Origin: an uncultured Methylococcaceae bacterium
GTDB lineage: Bacteria > Pseudomonadota > Gammaproteobacteria > Methylococcales > Methylococcaceae
Direction: 5' to 3'
Assembly: GCA_903930145.1 (NCBI GenBank)
Contig: CAIYXP010000433.1
Coordinates: forward strand, 1-44,678
DNA: 44,678 bases
Position 1 is the stretch's first letter. Each line of letters starts with the position of its first letter. Shown here piece by piece: positions 8,534-19,100 of the stretch. The notes under the pieces are model-generated. The model saw nothing but the letters and a program-made list of their open reading frames with translations. It did not search any database and had not been told where the DNA came from. The position numbers and the translations under genes are program-made.

Positions 8534-10417
8534 ATGAACGCCTTATTCAGAAACAAACAACTCGCTCTTTTGATTTTCTCGATTTTGCTGGCGTTAGTCG
8601 CCAGTCCGGGGATGGGAGGGTCTCCGCCAAATCCCACCTATAGCGATAATAATGGCAATACGGCTGGTGGATCTAGCGTATTGTTTAATAACCTCGGATA
8701 TTATAACAGCGGTTTTGGATATTCAACACTCGCGTTAAACACCACCGGTTCAGCCAACACCGCGACTGGTTATTTGTCGCTTTATCTTAATACCACAGGC
8801 AGTTCCAACACCGCAAACGGTATGGGCGCACTTCTATCCAACACCACGGGTTCCGGCAACACCGCCAGTGGGGCGAATGCCATGTACTCAAACACCATCG
8901 GCAATAACAACACCGCCACTGGCTACCAAGCGCTGCTAATGAACGCAACTGGCATCAATAATACCGCCAGCGGCTATCGTGCGCTTCAAGCGAATACCAC
9001 TGGCAGCAATAATACAGCAACAGGCACCAGCGCACTTTACGCCAACACCACAGGAGGCGGCAATACCGCCAGTGGCTTTGGCGCTCTGTTCCTCAACACT
9101 ACTGGCTCCTACAACACTGCTAGTGGCACCTATGCGCTTTCTGCGAACAACACCGGTAGCTTCAATACCGCGACTGGTTATTTGGCAATCCAATCCAACA
9201 CCACTGGCATCAATAATACTGGCAACGGTTTCCGTGCGCTTCAAGCAAATACTACTGGCAGCAACAATACTGCCACCGGCACTAGCGCTCTGTATGCCAA
9301 CACCACAGGCGGGGGAAATACCGCAAATGGCTTCGGCGCACTAACGTTAAACACGACTGGCATCAATAACACCGCCAGTGGCACACTTGCGCTTTCTACC
9401 AACACTACTGGTAACTTCAATGCCGCACTAGGTTTTCAAGCACTGCTATCGAACACAACTGGAAGTTACAATACCGCCAGCGGCAATGGCGCACTATTTT
9501 CAAATACAGTCGGTTATAGCAATATAGCCAATGGTATGTTTTCGCTGTATGCCAACACCACTGGTTCCAACAATTCTGCCAGCGGTTACCAATCCTTATA
9601 CAAGAACACTACAGGCAGCAGCAACACCGCCTTTGGTATGGCTGCTCTTTACTCGAATACCACTGGCAGCAATAACTTAGCCGTCGGTTACGCATCTGGC
9701 AGTAATTTGGTCAACGGTAGCAATAACATTTATCTTGGAAGCTATGGGGTAAACGGCGACAACTCGGTCTTGCGTTTGGGTCATTCACAATCCAGCGCCT
9801 ATATCGCAGGCGTGAAAGGTTCCAGCATTGACGGACTGAACGCGCTGCCAGTCTACATCGACAATACAGGGAAACTGGGAACGCTTTCCTCTTCGCTGCG
9901 CTATAAAGAAGATGTCAACGACATGGCGGACACCAGCCGTGGTTTGCTTCAGCTTCGCCCGGTGACCTTCCGTTACAAACAATCCGCAGCAGAGAACGCC
10001 AAACCGCTGGAATACGGGCTGATTGCTGAAGAGGTCGCAAAAATCTATCCCGATTTGGTACTACGTGGCGCAGACGGAAAAATCGAAACCGTGCAATATC
10101 ATAAGCTCACCCCGATGTTGTTGAACGAAGTGCAGCGCTTGAGTCGGGCATGGCAAACGGAGAAAGACCAGTCTGCGGCACAGGCAGACCAGCTTCGAGT
10201 CCAAGGCGAGGCAATCAAGGCGGGTCAGACTAAAGTCAATGTGCTAGAAGCCAAACTCAGCTTGCAGGAAAATCAACTGCAAAAGCAAACCCATGCCATC
10301 GACGAACTCAAGCGGCAAATCTCCATAGTACAGGCGCAGGCTCAACGCATGGAAACATTAGCGGCTCGATTGGCAAATAACCGGATGGGTGCAATTGCCG
10401 ATGCCAGCAGACCCTAA
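8534..10417 (+). CDS. Secreted repeat protein with C-terminal peptidase S74 chaperone domain
   Basis: 627-residue protein. A signal peptide (MNALFRNKQLALLIFSILL) is followed by about nineteen 17-residue units of the form NTTGSNNTATGxxALYx (residues 69-391), which should form a regular beta-rich stalk. From about residue 395 it has the tail-fibre/adhesin ending: NNIYLG, then SSLRYKED with Ser453/Ser454 and Lys458, the positions of the serine-lysine pair of intramolecular chaperones, and YGLIAEEVAKIYPDLV. The last 90 residues are a coiled coil. Known S74 domains trimerise and cleave themselves off. The ATG at 8534 is chosen over an upstream in-frame start at 8420 because AAGGAGA lies 6 nt before it and the signal peptide begins there. 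The gene stands alone, with no phage genes nearby, so a surface fibre or adhesin is likelier than a phage tail part. Confidence 0.85.
   Translation: MNALFRNKQLALLIFSILLALVASPGMGGSPPNPTYSDNNGNTAGGSSVLFNNLGYYNSGFGYSTLALNTTGSANTATGYLSLYLNTTGSSNTANGMGALLSNTTGSGNTASGANAMYSNTIGNNNTATGYQALLMNATGINNTASGYRALQANTTGSNNTATGTSALYANTTGGGNTASGFGALFLNTTGSYNTASGTYALSANNTGSFNTATGYLAIQSNTTGINNTGNGFRALQANTTGSNNTATGTSALYANTTGGGNTANGFGALTLNTTGINNTASGTLALSTNTTGNFNAALGFQALLSNTTGSYNTASGNGALFSNTVGYSNIANGMFSLYANTTGSNNSASGYQSLYKNTTGSSNTAFGMAALYSNTTGSNNLAVGYASGSNLVNGSNNIYLGSYGVNGDNSVLRLGHSQSSAYIAGVKGSSIDGLNALPVYIDNTGKLGTLSSSLRYKEDVNDMADTSRGLLQLRPVTFRYKQSAAENAKPLEYGLIAEEVAKIYPDLVLRGADGKIETVQYHKLTPMLLNEVQRLSRAWQTEKDQSAAQADQLRVQGEAIKAGQTKVNVLEAKLSLQENQLQKQTHAIDELKRQISIVQAQAQRMETLAARLANNRMGAIADASRP
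8738..9706 (+). repeat. 51-bp coding repeats, about 19 units
   Basis: The DNA has a 51-bp period encoding the 17-residue NTTG units. Units 5-7 and 10-12 are nearly identical at DNA level (around 8945-9080 and 9200-9335), 255 bp apart, which points to a multi-unit duplication. Confidence 0.85.
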
Positions 10418-10488
10418 AGCTGCAAGCAGGGCTAAACTAAATTGATGGTCGTTACTGGGAAATGACGGTCTTTATGTTACAAGCATCA

Positions 10489-10539
10489 GTAGGGTGTGCC
10501 GAATGCGGTGGAACCGTCAAACGCATTGACACACCCTAC
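10489..10539. terminator. Long hairpin between convergent genes
   Basis: GTAGGGTGTG (10489-10498) pairs with CACACCCTAC (10530-10539), and AATGCG (10502-10507) pairs with CGCATT (10522-10527). It lies between the S74 gene and a minus-strand gene, where a bidirectional terminator is expected. There is no clear T-tract, and the GTAGGGTG ends resemble dispersed palindromic repeats, so it may be a repeat serving as terminator. Confidence 0.55.
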
Positions 10540-10587
10540 GAATTTACATCAATTGCCAAACGTTGAGTTAAAATCCGTTTGAATTTG

Positions 10588-11058
10588 CTATTTGCTTTTA
10601 TCTTCACCCGCATCTATCCAATACTGTCCTTTGCCAATCAGTTGTTGGTTGATGGCATAGGTGCAAAGAAGGTTCGGCTCAAGCAAAGCTTCCGCAGTGA
10701 TAAGACCGACGTAAATGCCAAAATAGTTCATCAGCTTGGGTCCGTATTCCGCCTTGTCAGCCGGGGAAAGGGATTTTAAGCCGGCATCGTTCAATGAATC
10801 AAACGCGCTTTTGAATTTATCCTTATCCAAATTCAGACCATCGCATTGTTCAGCTGCGGCTACGGCAAAGGCAAGATCGGCAAGGAGTTTTTGTTTTTTC
10901 TCACCCGCGAAGGCAATCAATCGTTCACTGACTGCGTCCCAAGCGGGAGTCAACTTATCCCAAACGGGCGCTTTCACTTGATTTTTACCCGCATACGTGG
11001 AATTAGGGACCAGCAACGCGAGCAGAAAGAAGCCGATTAACAGTTTATCGGAACGCAT
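10588..11058 (-). CDS. Small exported protein of unknown function
   Basis: 156 residues. The first 23 residues form a signal peptide (MRSDKLLIGFFLLALLVPNS, cleavage near TYA-GK). The mature part is helical and charged, with two cysteines (EQCDGL and LLCTYA) that could form a disulfide, and ends INQQLIGKGQYWIDAGED. I do not recognise the family. The reading frame is open further upstream, but the ATG at 11058 starts the signal peptide and has AGGAGA before it, while the upstream part overlaps the neighbouring lipoprotein gene. It may be cotranscribed with that gene (49-bp gap). Probably periplasmic. Confidence 0.75.
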   Translation of the reverse strand: MRSDKLLIGFFLLALLVPNSTYAGKNQVKAPVWDKLTPAWDAVSERLIAFAGEKKQKLLADLAFAVAAAEQCDGLNLDKDKFKSAFDSLNDAGLKSLSPADKAEYGPKLMNYFGIYVGLITAEALLEPNLLCTYAINQQLIGKGQYWIDAGEDKSK

Positions 11059-11107
11059 AATATCTCCTATTGAATGACTGGATGAGCAACGGATTTCGAT
11101 CACTCGC

Positions 11108-11419
11108 TTAACGACGGTAAATGCCGGCCCGACGCCCACCTGAATAGTACCCGCCTCGATAAGGTCGATACACCGGTGGCCGGTTGACCACCACAACCCC
11201 CGGCCGGTTGTAGTATCGATTGTTATAGTAGTCATTGCGATTGCTGGCCGCCACACCCAGCGCAGCCGCCCCAAGCGCAAGGCCAGCCACGCCGGCGGTT
11301 GCACCGACATCAACTTGCTGTTGACCGGTATAGGGGTCACGTTTAGTACAGCCGCCTGTGAACAGAGCAATTGCCGCGATTGCCATTAACAGTAATGCTA
11401 TTTTATTAATTGTTGCCAT
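11108..11419 (-). CDS. Small glycine/tyrosine-rich lipoprotein
   Basis: 103 residues with a lipoprotein signal and lipobox FTGGC (Cys24). After TKRDPYTGQQQ comes a glycine/alanine stretch (ATAGVAGLALGAAALGVAAS) like a glycine zipper. The C-terminus is rich in Tyr, Arg and Pro (NDYYNNRYYNRPG, YRPYRGGYYSGG), like other small outer-membrane-linked lipoproteins of unknown role. AAGGTGA precedes the ATG at 11419. No specific function can be assigned. Confidence 0.75.
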   Translation of the reverse strand: MATINKIALLLMAIAAIALFTGGCTKRDPYTGQQQVDVGATAGVAGLALGAAALGVAASNRNDYYNNRYYNRPGVVVVNRPPVYRPYRGGYYSGGRRAGIYRR

Positions 11420-11453
11420 AACTCACCTTGGTTGTAATCACTATGCCACTGCC

Positions 11454-11557
11454 CGGCAAGGCAAGCCTCGCCACTCCACCTAAACGATGTTCAAACTTGA
11501 GCAAAGCAAGCTTTACCACTATTACCTCAATATTTGGTAAAGCAAGCTTCGCCACTC
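11454..11557. repeat. Degenerate REP-like repeats
   Basis: Three diverged copies of the REP family: around 11455-11476 (GGCAAGGCAAGCCTCGCCACT), 11499-11520 (GCAAAGCAAGCTTTACCACT) and 11534-11557 (GGTAAAGCAAGCTTCGCCACT). They fill the 167-bp gap between the lipoprotein gene and ppk2. No gene is seen. Confidence 0.65.
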
Positions 11558-11586
11558 TCAGTCTGTTGATGTTGAGAAGTTAGTTT

Positions 11587-12486
11587 TTACTCTTGTTCCA
11601 ATTGCTTTTTCGCTTCGGTCAGCGCGGCTAATTTTTGTTCACTGACCTTCGGAAACTCCAACTCAAGCGAGTCGATGCTGTTGACAAGAATATCCGAAAT
11701 GAGCGTTCTGGAAACCCATTTGTGGTCAGCGGGTATGACATACCAAGGCGCCCATTTTGTGCTAGTCGCACTCAAGGCATCCTCAAATGCCTTGGTATAC
11801 TCATCCCAAAATCCTCGTTCGGTAAGATCCGCCGCAGAAAATTTCCAATGCTTGTCAGGGTTTTCCAAACGCTCCAAAAACCGCTTTTTTTGCTCGTCTT
11901 TGGAAATGTGCAGAAAAAATTTCAGCACTAATGTGCCGTTGCGGACCAGATGGTGCTCAAAATTATTGATGTCCTCATAACGCTTTTCCCAGAAACCGTC
12001 TCCTCGCTTGCCGGGTGGCAATCTCGCAGCGTCCAGCATTTCCGGGTGGACTTTGACGACCAGCACATCTTCATAATAAGACCTATTGAAAATGCCAATG
12101 CGGCCACGTTCGGGTACTTGGCGCATATAGCGCCACAAAAAATTATGATCCAAATCTTCAGCAGTGGGTTGTTTAAAGCTGTGCACCTCGCAACCTTGAG
12201 GGTTCAAGCCTGTCATCACATGCTTGATGATGCCATCCTTGCCGGCTGCATCAGGGGCTTGCAACACCACCAAAACTGAGTGGATGTCGCTGGCCCAAAG
12301 CAGTTCCTGGGCCTTAGCCAACTCCTCACGGTTTTCTTCAAGAATTTCGGCGGCTTTTTGCTTGACCGCATCTTTGCCGGCTTCCTTAAACTCTGGAACA
12401 GAAGCCCAACCCGTGTCAAAATCTTTTAAATTGACCTTTTTACCCGGAGCAACACGAATTTTATCAATCAATTTCTTCTTAATCAT
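11587..12486 (-). CDS. ppk2: Polyphosphate kinase 2 family protein
   Basis: 299-residue cytosolic enzyme that transfers phosphate between polyphosphate and nucleotides. Walker A is APDAAGKDG (residues 77-85, Lys83); the Walker B region is RIGIFNRSYYEDVLVVKVHPE around residues 129-149; the lid segment includes LTERGFWDEYTKAFED. Length and motif order fit single-domain PPK2. Whether AMP or ADP is preferred cannot be read. The ATG at 12486 gives the normal family length; the frame stays open to 12606 without homology, and AGGA lies about 11 nt upstream of the chosen ATG. It lies 120 bp downstream of recB, where many gammaproteobacteria have recD. Confidence 0.93.
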   Translation of the reverse strand: MIKKKLIDKIRVAPGKKVNLKDFDTGWASVPEFKEAGKDAVKQKAAEILEENREELAKAQELLWASDIHSVLVVLQAPDAAGKDGIIKHVMTGLNPQGCEVHSFKQPTAEDLDHNFLWRYMRQVPERGRIGIFNRSYYEDVLVVKVHPEMLDAARLPPGKRGDGFWEKRYEDINNFEHHLVRNGTLVLKFFLHISKDEQKKRFLERLENPDKHWKFSAADLTERGFWDEYTKAFEDALSATSTKWAPWYVIPADHKWVSRTLISDILVNSIDSLELEFPKVSEQKLAALTEAKKQLEQE

Positions 12487-12606
12487 TGTGGAATGTCCTT
12501 TGTCAATTGTTGTGAAAATATACTCAAGCCACCCGCCATGGTTGTTGTAAACGTGACCCATGATTGATGAATCCACGGCAAGCTTGGATATGGCGTAACC
12601 TGACAA

Positions 12607-15600
12607 TCAAGCCATTAAATCGTCCAGGGCGGAAATCAGCCGCTCACTAGGCCGATCCCAAAATATACCATACCTAGCCGTGGTTTCATGGCCCATGCCA
12701 CGTAAAAACAAGTAGAAAACGCCCCCAAAATGTTCATCATATTGGTAATCGGGCAGACGCAATCGGAGGTAGCGGTGCAGCGCAAGGCAATAAATCAAAT
12801 ATTGCAAATAATAATGATCGCGTGCCATGGCTTTCAACAAGCGCTGCGGGGCATAATCTTGGGGTGCTGGTCCCAGCCAATTGGATTTATAATCGAGAAT
12901 ATAATAGCGGCCTTGGGCTTCAAAAGTCAGGTCAATGAAACCTTTCATGTATCCATTCACTAGCTCAAAAGACAAGGCTTCGGCAGATCGGGCAAATTCC
13001 AGCGGCAAGCCCAAAGATTGATCGGCAAGCAAGGTTTTAAGTCGTTGCACCAGCAGTTCACGGACTGGATAGGTGAATTCCAACTCGGCCAGCCGACATT
13101 CAGCATCGATTTGCTCAAGGCTCAGGCCATTTCCATCCAAATCCGTCGCGAGTATGGCTTGCACACTGGCAGACACGAGGCCAGTCCAATCTTCGTCTAT
13201 GCCATGGGCCTTGAGTTTTCGACTGACCAGTTTTGCCAAAGCCTGTTGGTCGGTTGACTTAAAATCCCACTCCTCGAAAATGCTGTGCAAGCAGCGGCCC
13301 GCCCCCGCGCCACGGGGAAATGCAAAAATGCTGCGGTCTTGCGGCTGGTCTCTGGGATCAGGCTCGGCAGGATCGTAGTCCGGGTCTTCGCTATGGCTAC
13401 CCATGGCTAAGGCTGAAAAACTGGTCATTCGCCAGGTTTGGCGCAAATAAGGCCGGGAGAACATCTGCGCTGACAAATGATTATTTTCCTCAGTCTGCGA
13501 AACATACATCGTGTCGCTTATGCTTAAGCCTTCCACTGCCACCGCACCATGCGAATCCTCTGCAAAATCTTGCAAGGTTTTTTCGATGGCCGATTGATCC
13601 AATCCTTTACAGAGGCTTGCCATGCTGGTTAGGGCGTCATCGTCATTGATAGATGCCCCATGCAGCAGCCATGCCAATGCCGAATGCTCCATCCCCGAAA
13701 CCACGCCCCAAATCACATGGCAGTAGTGTTTGGCACGCGTCATCGCAACATAAAGCAAACGCAATTTTTCAGCGAGTTTCTCTTGGCTGGCAAGTAGGCG
13801 ATGTGATTCATAATCAGGCCCACCCAGCGTTAGCACTGGCTGATGATTCCGAGTTTGATCGTGGAAACAAGCGGCGGTTTCATCTTTCCTCCACAAGTTG
13901 CCATCCCACAGAAATGGGCAGAAGACAATGGGATATTCCAAACCTTTACTGGTGTGGATGGTGACAATTTTGACCCTCTCTGCGTCGCTTTCCAAACGCA
14001 ACAAGGCTTCATCGTCGCCCTCAGGTTCGTGAAGAGTACGCGAATACCAAGTTAGCAAACCTTCCGGCCCTGATTTTTCGTGGCTTTCAACTTGCAACAA
14101 CTCAGCCAAATGCAACAGGTTGGTCAAACGCCTCTCGCCATCAGGATAACGCAGCAAGCGCTCCATCACCCAATTTTCATCCAGCCAGCGGCGGAACATG
14201 GGCATGAATCCGCGTGACATCCAGATTTCGCGATAGCGGACGAAATCATAAACTTTATCTTCCCAAGCCCCTTCGTCCTGTTGCAAGCCAAACAAGCTTG
14301 CTGCATCCAGCCCTGAAAGTTCAGTGGCAAGTGCCGCCCGTATGCGGACTTCCCGCTGAGGCTCGGCTATTGCCAACAAAATCAACTCCAACTCCACGGC
14401 TTCATTGGACTGGAAAACATTATCCTGCCCTTGCCTCACAGCCGGTACCCCACGCTTTGCCAAGGCTGCTTGCACCAAGGCACCTTGCCGGTGGGTGGGG
14501 ACCAAAACCGCAATGTCACCGCCGTTGATCGAACGGCCTTGCCCACACCCGGCTAAGCTTGCCTTGCCTGCCGCCGCCAGATTCAGCAAGTTGACAATTT
14601 CCGTAGCCGCTGCCTGGGCTGCCAAGGTATTGGCGGTGTCTTTGCTCAAAGCCTTTTCGCCTGATGGCATCAGCGCAAAACGAAGTGGTTCGCCTGAGTG
14701 TCCATCTATGGTCAATTCCGGCCTTGGTTTGGAAGCCGCTTTGACCGGAGGGTAGTCGATTTCGCTCAGTAGAAAAGGATTGGGCGAACGCAAAAACAAG
14801 GCATTCACAGCCGCTATCAATTGGGGTGCGGACCTTTGGTTGACCGCCAAAGTATATTGAGCGGAGGCTTGGTTTCTCGCCTCCAAATAACTAAAAACAT
14901 CTGCCCCGCGAAATGCGTAGATGGCTTGCTTTGGGTCGCCAACATAAAAGACAGGGTCGTCGCCCCTCGCATAGATCGCTTGGAAAATCCGGCATTGCAC
15001 TGGATCAGTGTCTTGAAATTCATCAATGAGGGCCGCGTGGTAGCGTTCCCTGATCACTGCTGACAAACGACCGCCTTCCTCAGTTTGCAAAGCATCAGCC
15101 AAGCGATTGAGCAAATCGTCGTAAGACATCAGCCCCAACTTGGATTTACGTTTAGGCAGTTCAACATTGCATTCTTCAATCAGCCGGATTATCAGCCCAA
15201 TGAGTTTTAACTTGTAAGCCTCTGCAAGCTCGGTGGCCATTTCGACCAGATGAGAACAGTCATCGAAGAAGGGATCGCTGGGAGGCTGTTTGGATTTTGC
15301 AGTGCCTTTTTCCAATTCATCCCGACAAAGCTTCGCCAGTTTATCCGGGAATGACAGTTTAGCTTCTTCTTCGTCAAAATATTCATCAAAATCAACAAAC
15401 CATCCGGGCAGAGCATCAGGACGGTAACTATTGTTTTTGAGGGTTTTGTCTCTGGCGGCGGCAATCAGCATTTCTGCTATTTCATCGCCTCGTTCATGCC
15501 AAGCCGTCCTTGCGTTTCTGAAAGCGTCGATGAACCCCTGCTCCATCAGTGTGCAATCACCTTGCTCGGAGATTGGCGTAATTTCCAGATAAGGCTTACC

Positions 15601-16191
15601 CAAATGCTGACGCACGGATTGCCTCCAAACATCCGGAGTCTGCCCCTTGTCCGCAAGATAGCGTGTCCACATTAAAGACCCGTCAGCGGTTTCTCTGCGC
15701 CAAAAGTCATCGACGATTTCTTGGATGAAGCTGGATTCGTCAGGGGCCAACTCCATCTCGAAGGCCATGCCTGATTCAAACGCACATTCCGTCAAAACCC
15801 GCTGACAAAAGCCGTGTATGGTGAAAATTGCCGCCTCGTCAAAATTGCGGATGGCGATTTGCAAGCGCTGCTGGGCTTTTGCCCGTTGGCCCGAAGCTAT
15901 GGCACGTTCCACTAGGGTTCGGCAAAAATCGTCAGCGGGTTCGGACCCCATCATGCCAGCCAAGGCTTCTGCCAGCCTTCGGCGAATGCGTTCGCGCAAT
16001 TCTGCTGTGGCGGCTTTGGTGTAAGTCACCACAAGGATTTGTTCGACGCGATAACCCTGCTCGACGACCAGACGGACAAAAATGCCGGTGACAGTCCAGG
16101 TCTTACCCGTTCCTGCACTGGCTTCGATCAAGCTAACTCCTCGTAACGGAGTGGCAAACAAGTCGAGTTCTGGAAACGGTGACAGCATCAT
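12607..16191 (-). CDS. recB: Exodeoxyribonuclease V beta subunit RecB
   Basis: 1194 residues, close to the usual RecB length. RecB is the 3'-5' helicase and nuclease subunit that resects double-strand breaks and, at Chi sites, loads RecA. Helicase Walker A is EASAGTGKT (residues 23-31); further superfamily 1 motifs include VVTYTKAATAELRERI, DEFQDTDPVQ, YVGDPKQAIYAFRGAD, TIHTSKGLEYPIVF and LLYVAMTRAKH. The C-terminal nuclease is intact, with GFIDLTFEAQGRYYILDYKS near residue 1090, including the DYKSN motif. The ATG at 16191 overlaps the recC stop by 4 bp, so the two are translationally coupled. Confidence 0.98.
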   Translation of the reverse strand: MMLSPFPELDLFATPLRGVSLIEASAGTGKTWTVTGIFVRLVVEQGYRVEQILVVTYTKAATAELRERIRRRLAEALAGMMGSEPADDFCRTLVERAIASGQRAKAQQRLQIAIRNFDEAAIFTIHGFCQRVLTECAFESGMAFEMELAPDESSFIQEIVDDFWRRETADGSLMWTRYLADKGQTPDVWRQSVRQHLGKPYLEITPISEQGDCTLMEQGFIDAFRNARTAWHERGDEIAEMLIAAARDKTLKNNSYRPDALPGWFVDFDEYFDEEEAKLSFPDKLAKLCRDELEKGTAKSKQPPSDPFFDDCSHLVEMATELAEAYKLKLIGLIIRLIEECNVELPKRKSKLGLMSYDDLLNRLADALQTEEGGRLSAVIRERYHAALIDEFQDTDPVQCRIFQAIYARGDDPVFYVGDPKQAIYAFRGADVFSYLEARNQASAQYTLAVNQRSAPQLIAAVNALFLRSPNPFLLSEIDYPPVKAASKPRPELTIDGHSGEPLRFALMPSGEKALSKDTANTLAAQAAATEIVNLLNLAAAGKASLAGCGQGRSINGGDIAVLVPTHRQGALVQAALAKRGVPAVRQGQDNVFQSNEAVELELILLAIAEPQREVRIRAALATELSGLDAASLFGLQQDEGAWEDKVYDFVRYREIWMSRGFMPMFRRWLDENWVMERLLRYPDGERRLTNLLHLAELLQVESHEKSGPEGLLTWYSRTLHEPEGDDEALLRLESDAERVKIVTIHTSKGLEYPIVFCPFLWDGNLWRKDETAACFHDQTRNHQPVLTLGGPDYESHRLLASQEKLAEKLRLLYVAMTRAKHYCHVIWGVVSGMEHSALAWLLHGASINDDDALTSMASLCKGLDQSAIEKTLQDFAEDSHGAVAVEGLSISDTMYVSQTEENNHLSAQMFSRPYLRQTWRMTSFSALAMGSHSEDPDYDPAEPDPRDQPQDRSIFAFPRGAGAGRCLHSIFEEWDFKSTDQQALAKLVSRKLKAHGIDEDWTGLVSASVQAILATDLDGNGLSLEQIDAECRLAELEFTYPVRELLVQRLKTLLADQSLGLPLEFARSAEALSFELVNGYMKGFIDLTFEAQGRYYILDYKSNWLGPAPQDYAPQRLLKAMARDHYYLQYLIYCLALHRYLRLRLPDYQYDEHFGGVFYLFLRGMGHETTARYGIFWDRPSERLISALDDLMA

Positions 16192-19100
16192 GACTCCTCA
16201 CTCAGCGCAGCGAACAGAGGCGAAATGATATCCAAGCTTAGGCTTTCAAATTCAGCATCCAAAGCATCGAGACCTCGATAAACCTTTTGAAAATAGAGAT
16301 TCTCCGATTCCCCAAAAAAAGATCCGTTGCGAAAAGCCGGCTCATCCCAAATCTTATGCGCAGCCTTCAAGCCTGATTCGCGTCCTTCCCGATTGCCAGT
16401 CTCAACATAGGCCCAAGCACTTTTGACAAAAAATGGCAAAGGGAAAATCATGCCCCGCCAGAAATGGCCTAGCAGCTTGGCAAGTTCCTGACCGGGATTT
16501 TCGACGGTTCCCAAAATGAAGGTCTTTTTATCGCCGACCAAGCGGCTTTTGCACTCCACATCGGGTGGCCGGACTAGGCATAACGCCAAATGCCTGAGCC
16601 AAAGTTTGAATAAGTCACGTGGGGTGATGGCCTGTAGCCGCCACTCGACCAATCCGACGGAAGTCACCCCCCGAAGAGAACCGTCCAAGATGACCCATTC
16701 TGACTCGAAATGCAAAGGGAAAGGCTCCAACTTAGGGATATCCATCAACGGCAAGATGAAGGGTGAGGCTTTCTTGGCAATGGACTCTTCGCCGGCAAAA
16801 ACCGCCCGGCCAAACCCGCCATGAGGCAAATCGCCTGCCGCTGTCGCCAATCGAAACGCAGTGCCGGGAGTATGATGTTCATGCATTTCAAACAATGCCA
16901 AATTGCGTATGGCTTCTTTGCCGAAATAATCCAGACCGAAAGGCTCACGATTCTCAAAAACTTCATCACCCACATCCAAAACAATGCCCATGCGGTTGCG
17001 CAACAGATAGCGCGCTGGATTCGAAAAGAAAAAGGTCAAGTCGTCCAAATTGACGACAATCGGCTGTTCAGTTGGCTCAGGCAAGGGCTCAGTGAAAAAA
17101 TGCACCGGCTCATCTTGCGGCTTGCCCAGCCTGTTGGCCGCCATTAGCCACTGGCTGGAGAATCCTGGTCGTTTAGGGTCGCCTTGAAAATAGATTGGAT
17201 TGAAGGCTTGCAACGAATGCGTAGTGATGACATGTGCCAAGCAATCACTCCCGTCAACCATGGCAAAACCGTTATGGACAGCATCCAACAGATCGGCAAC
17301 CAACACCGAGGGAGGAACCACCCCATTGTCGCGAATGTTTCGCCCGACATAGCTAATGTATAGGGTTTCCCGGGCCGACAGTAAGGTCTCTAGGAAAAGA
17401 TAACGGTCATCTAAGCGTCTGGAACGGTCCCCCCGACGGGGATGGCGTGAAATCAAGTCAAATCCTTTTGGGTGTTGACGGCGGGGAAAAGCATCATCGT
17501 TTAGCCCAAGCAGGCAAATGACTTTGAAAGGCAAGCTACGCATGGGCACCATCGCGCAGAAAGTGACACCACCCGTCAGAAACCCACCACCGGATTCTAC
17601 GTTTAACTGATCAGCCAACCAGCGTTTGACCACGATTGAATCGACAGGGGATGAAAAATCTGACATTTCCACCAGTTCGCCTAATAGCTCCAATGCATCG
17701 CGTAGCCTTTGCAGGCTTTCAACCTCCTCTTCCGAGCTTGGCAAAATCAGGCTTTCAATGATCCGGGCTAATAGATCAATCCACTCGGTCATCGTGCGAC
17801 TGGGTTTTAACTGCTCACTGAATGACATTAGGGTTTCGACAAACTCGGCAAACCGTCCCAGCATTTGAGCCAAACTGCCCTCCAAGTCGTCAAAGGGCAA
17901 AACTTCATGGAAAATAGGGATTCCATCCTCGGCGACTGATCGCGGCAAGGCATAACCCAACATCATTCTTTGCAATCCCTCCGTCCATGTGTGGAGTGAT
18001 TCCGCCGGCAAACCCAGTGAGGCGCGATGCTTAGCATCCTTGCCCCAGCAAATATGGGTTTCGCGCACAACTGAGTGAATGGCTGGCAGATCGTCTGCCA
18101 CTATCCCAAAACGGTTGCGCACAAATGCTTGTTCTAAAAAATCCAATACCCATTCGGCTTCAAATCGGGAATTTGCCAAATCGAGGAATCTTAAAAAAGT
18201 GTCTTCGAGTGATTGTTCGCTTTTCGAAGCCCGGTCGGCAATGCCATAAGGGATTCTGGTGGCGGTTTCCGCCGTGCCGAACACCGCTTCAATGTAGGGC
18301 GTGTAAAAGGCTATGTCGGGAGTCAACACGGCAATGTCGTCAAGGTTTAGTGTAGGGTCTCGGTCGAGCATCGCCAGCAATTGGTCGCGCAACACTTCCA
18401 CCTCCCGCATGGGGCTATGGCACACATGAACTTGTAGCGATCGATCATGCATGGCAATCAGTTGACGATGCTGAGACCTAGCCCTTACAGCGCCATCAGA
18501 GTCGTCATTATGTTCAAGTATTACATGGGGATTACGATCCACCAGATTGAGTATGTCGGCTTGCAATGTATGCAACAAGTTTTGACCTTCTGAATCTGGT
18601 TCATCAAACAGATCGATAAGTTCAGGCGATTCCTCCAATAAACCGTCAAAAAACTCCCGCCCTTGCTTGCCCAACGATGCCAGCAATGGATTGCCTTCCT
18701 CCAAGTACAAATCTTCGGGGTCTTCTTCACCAGCCAACTTGGCAATTTCAAGGCTGTCATGAATATCCCCCCAAGACTGGCGGCAAGGATTAAGCACAAA
18801 CAGCGCAACCTTACAATGCTTAGCCAATTCCTTGATAATTTGCAAAAAAACCGGGGGTAGCGAAGATATGCCAAACAATAATAATCGTTCAGGCAATCGT
18901 GCTTTGACCCCTACACTATCAAGCCTTTGCAATAAATGTTCGATCAGGTTGGCGCGGTGGGGTTCTTGTACACAGGATACCATTTCTCGCCAAAGCAAAG
19001 ACTGCCAACCCTCATCCGAACCTAAACCTAGGGTATTCCCTCTTTCCCAAGCTGCCACCCAGTCGGGTCGATAAACGAGGTATTGGTCGAACAGGTCAGC

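Noticed and set aside
8534-10417. Prophage tail fibre
   Set aside because: No other phage genes are in the window, and the protein has a Sec-type signal peptide, which phage tail fibres lack.
11059-11370. Upstream extension of the small exported protein
   Set aside because: It lies in the other frame of the lipoprotein gene, and the ATG at 11058 has its own ribosome site and signal peptide.
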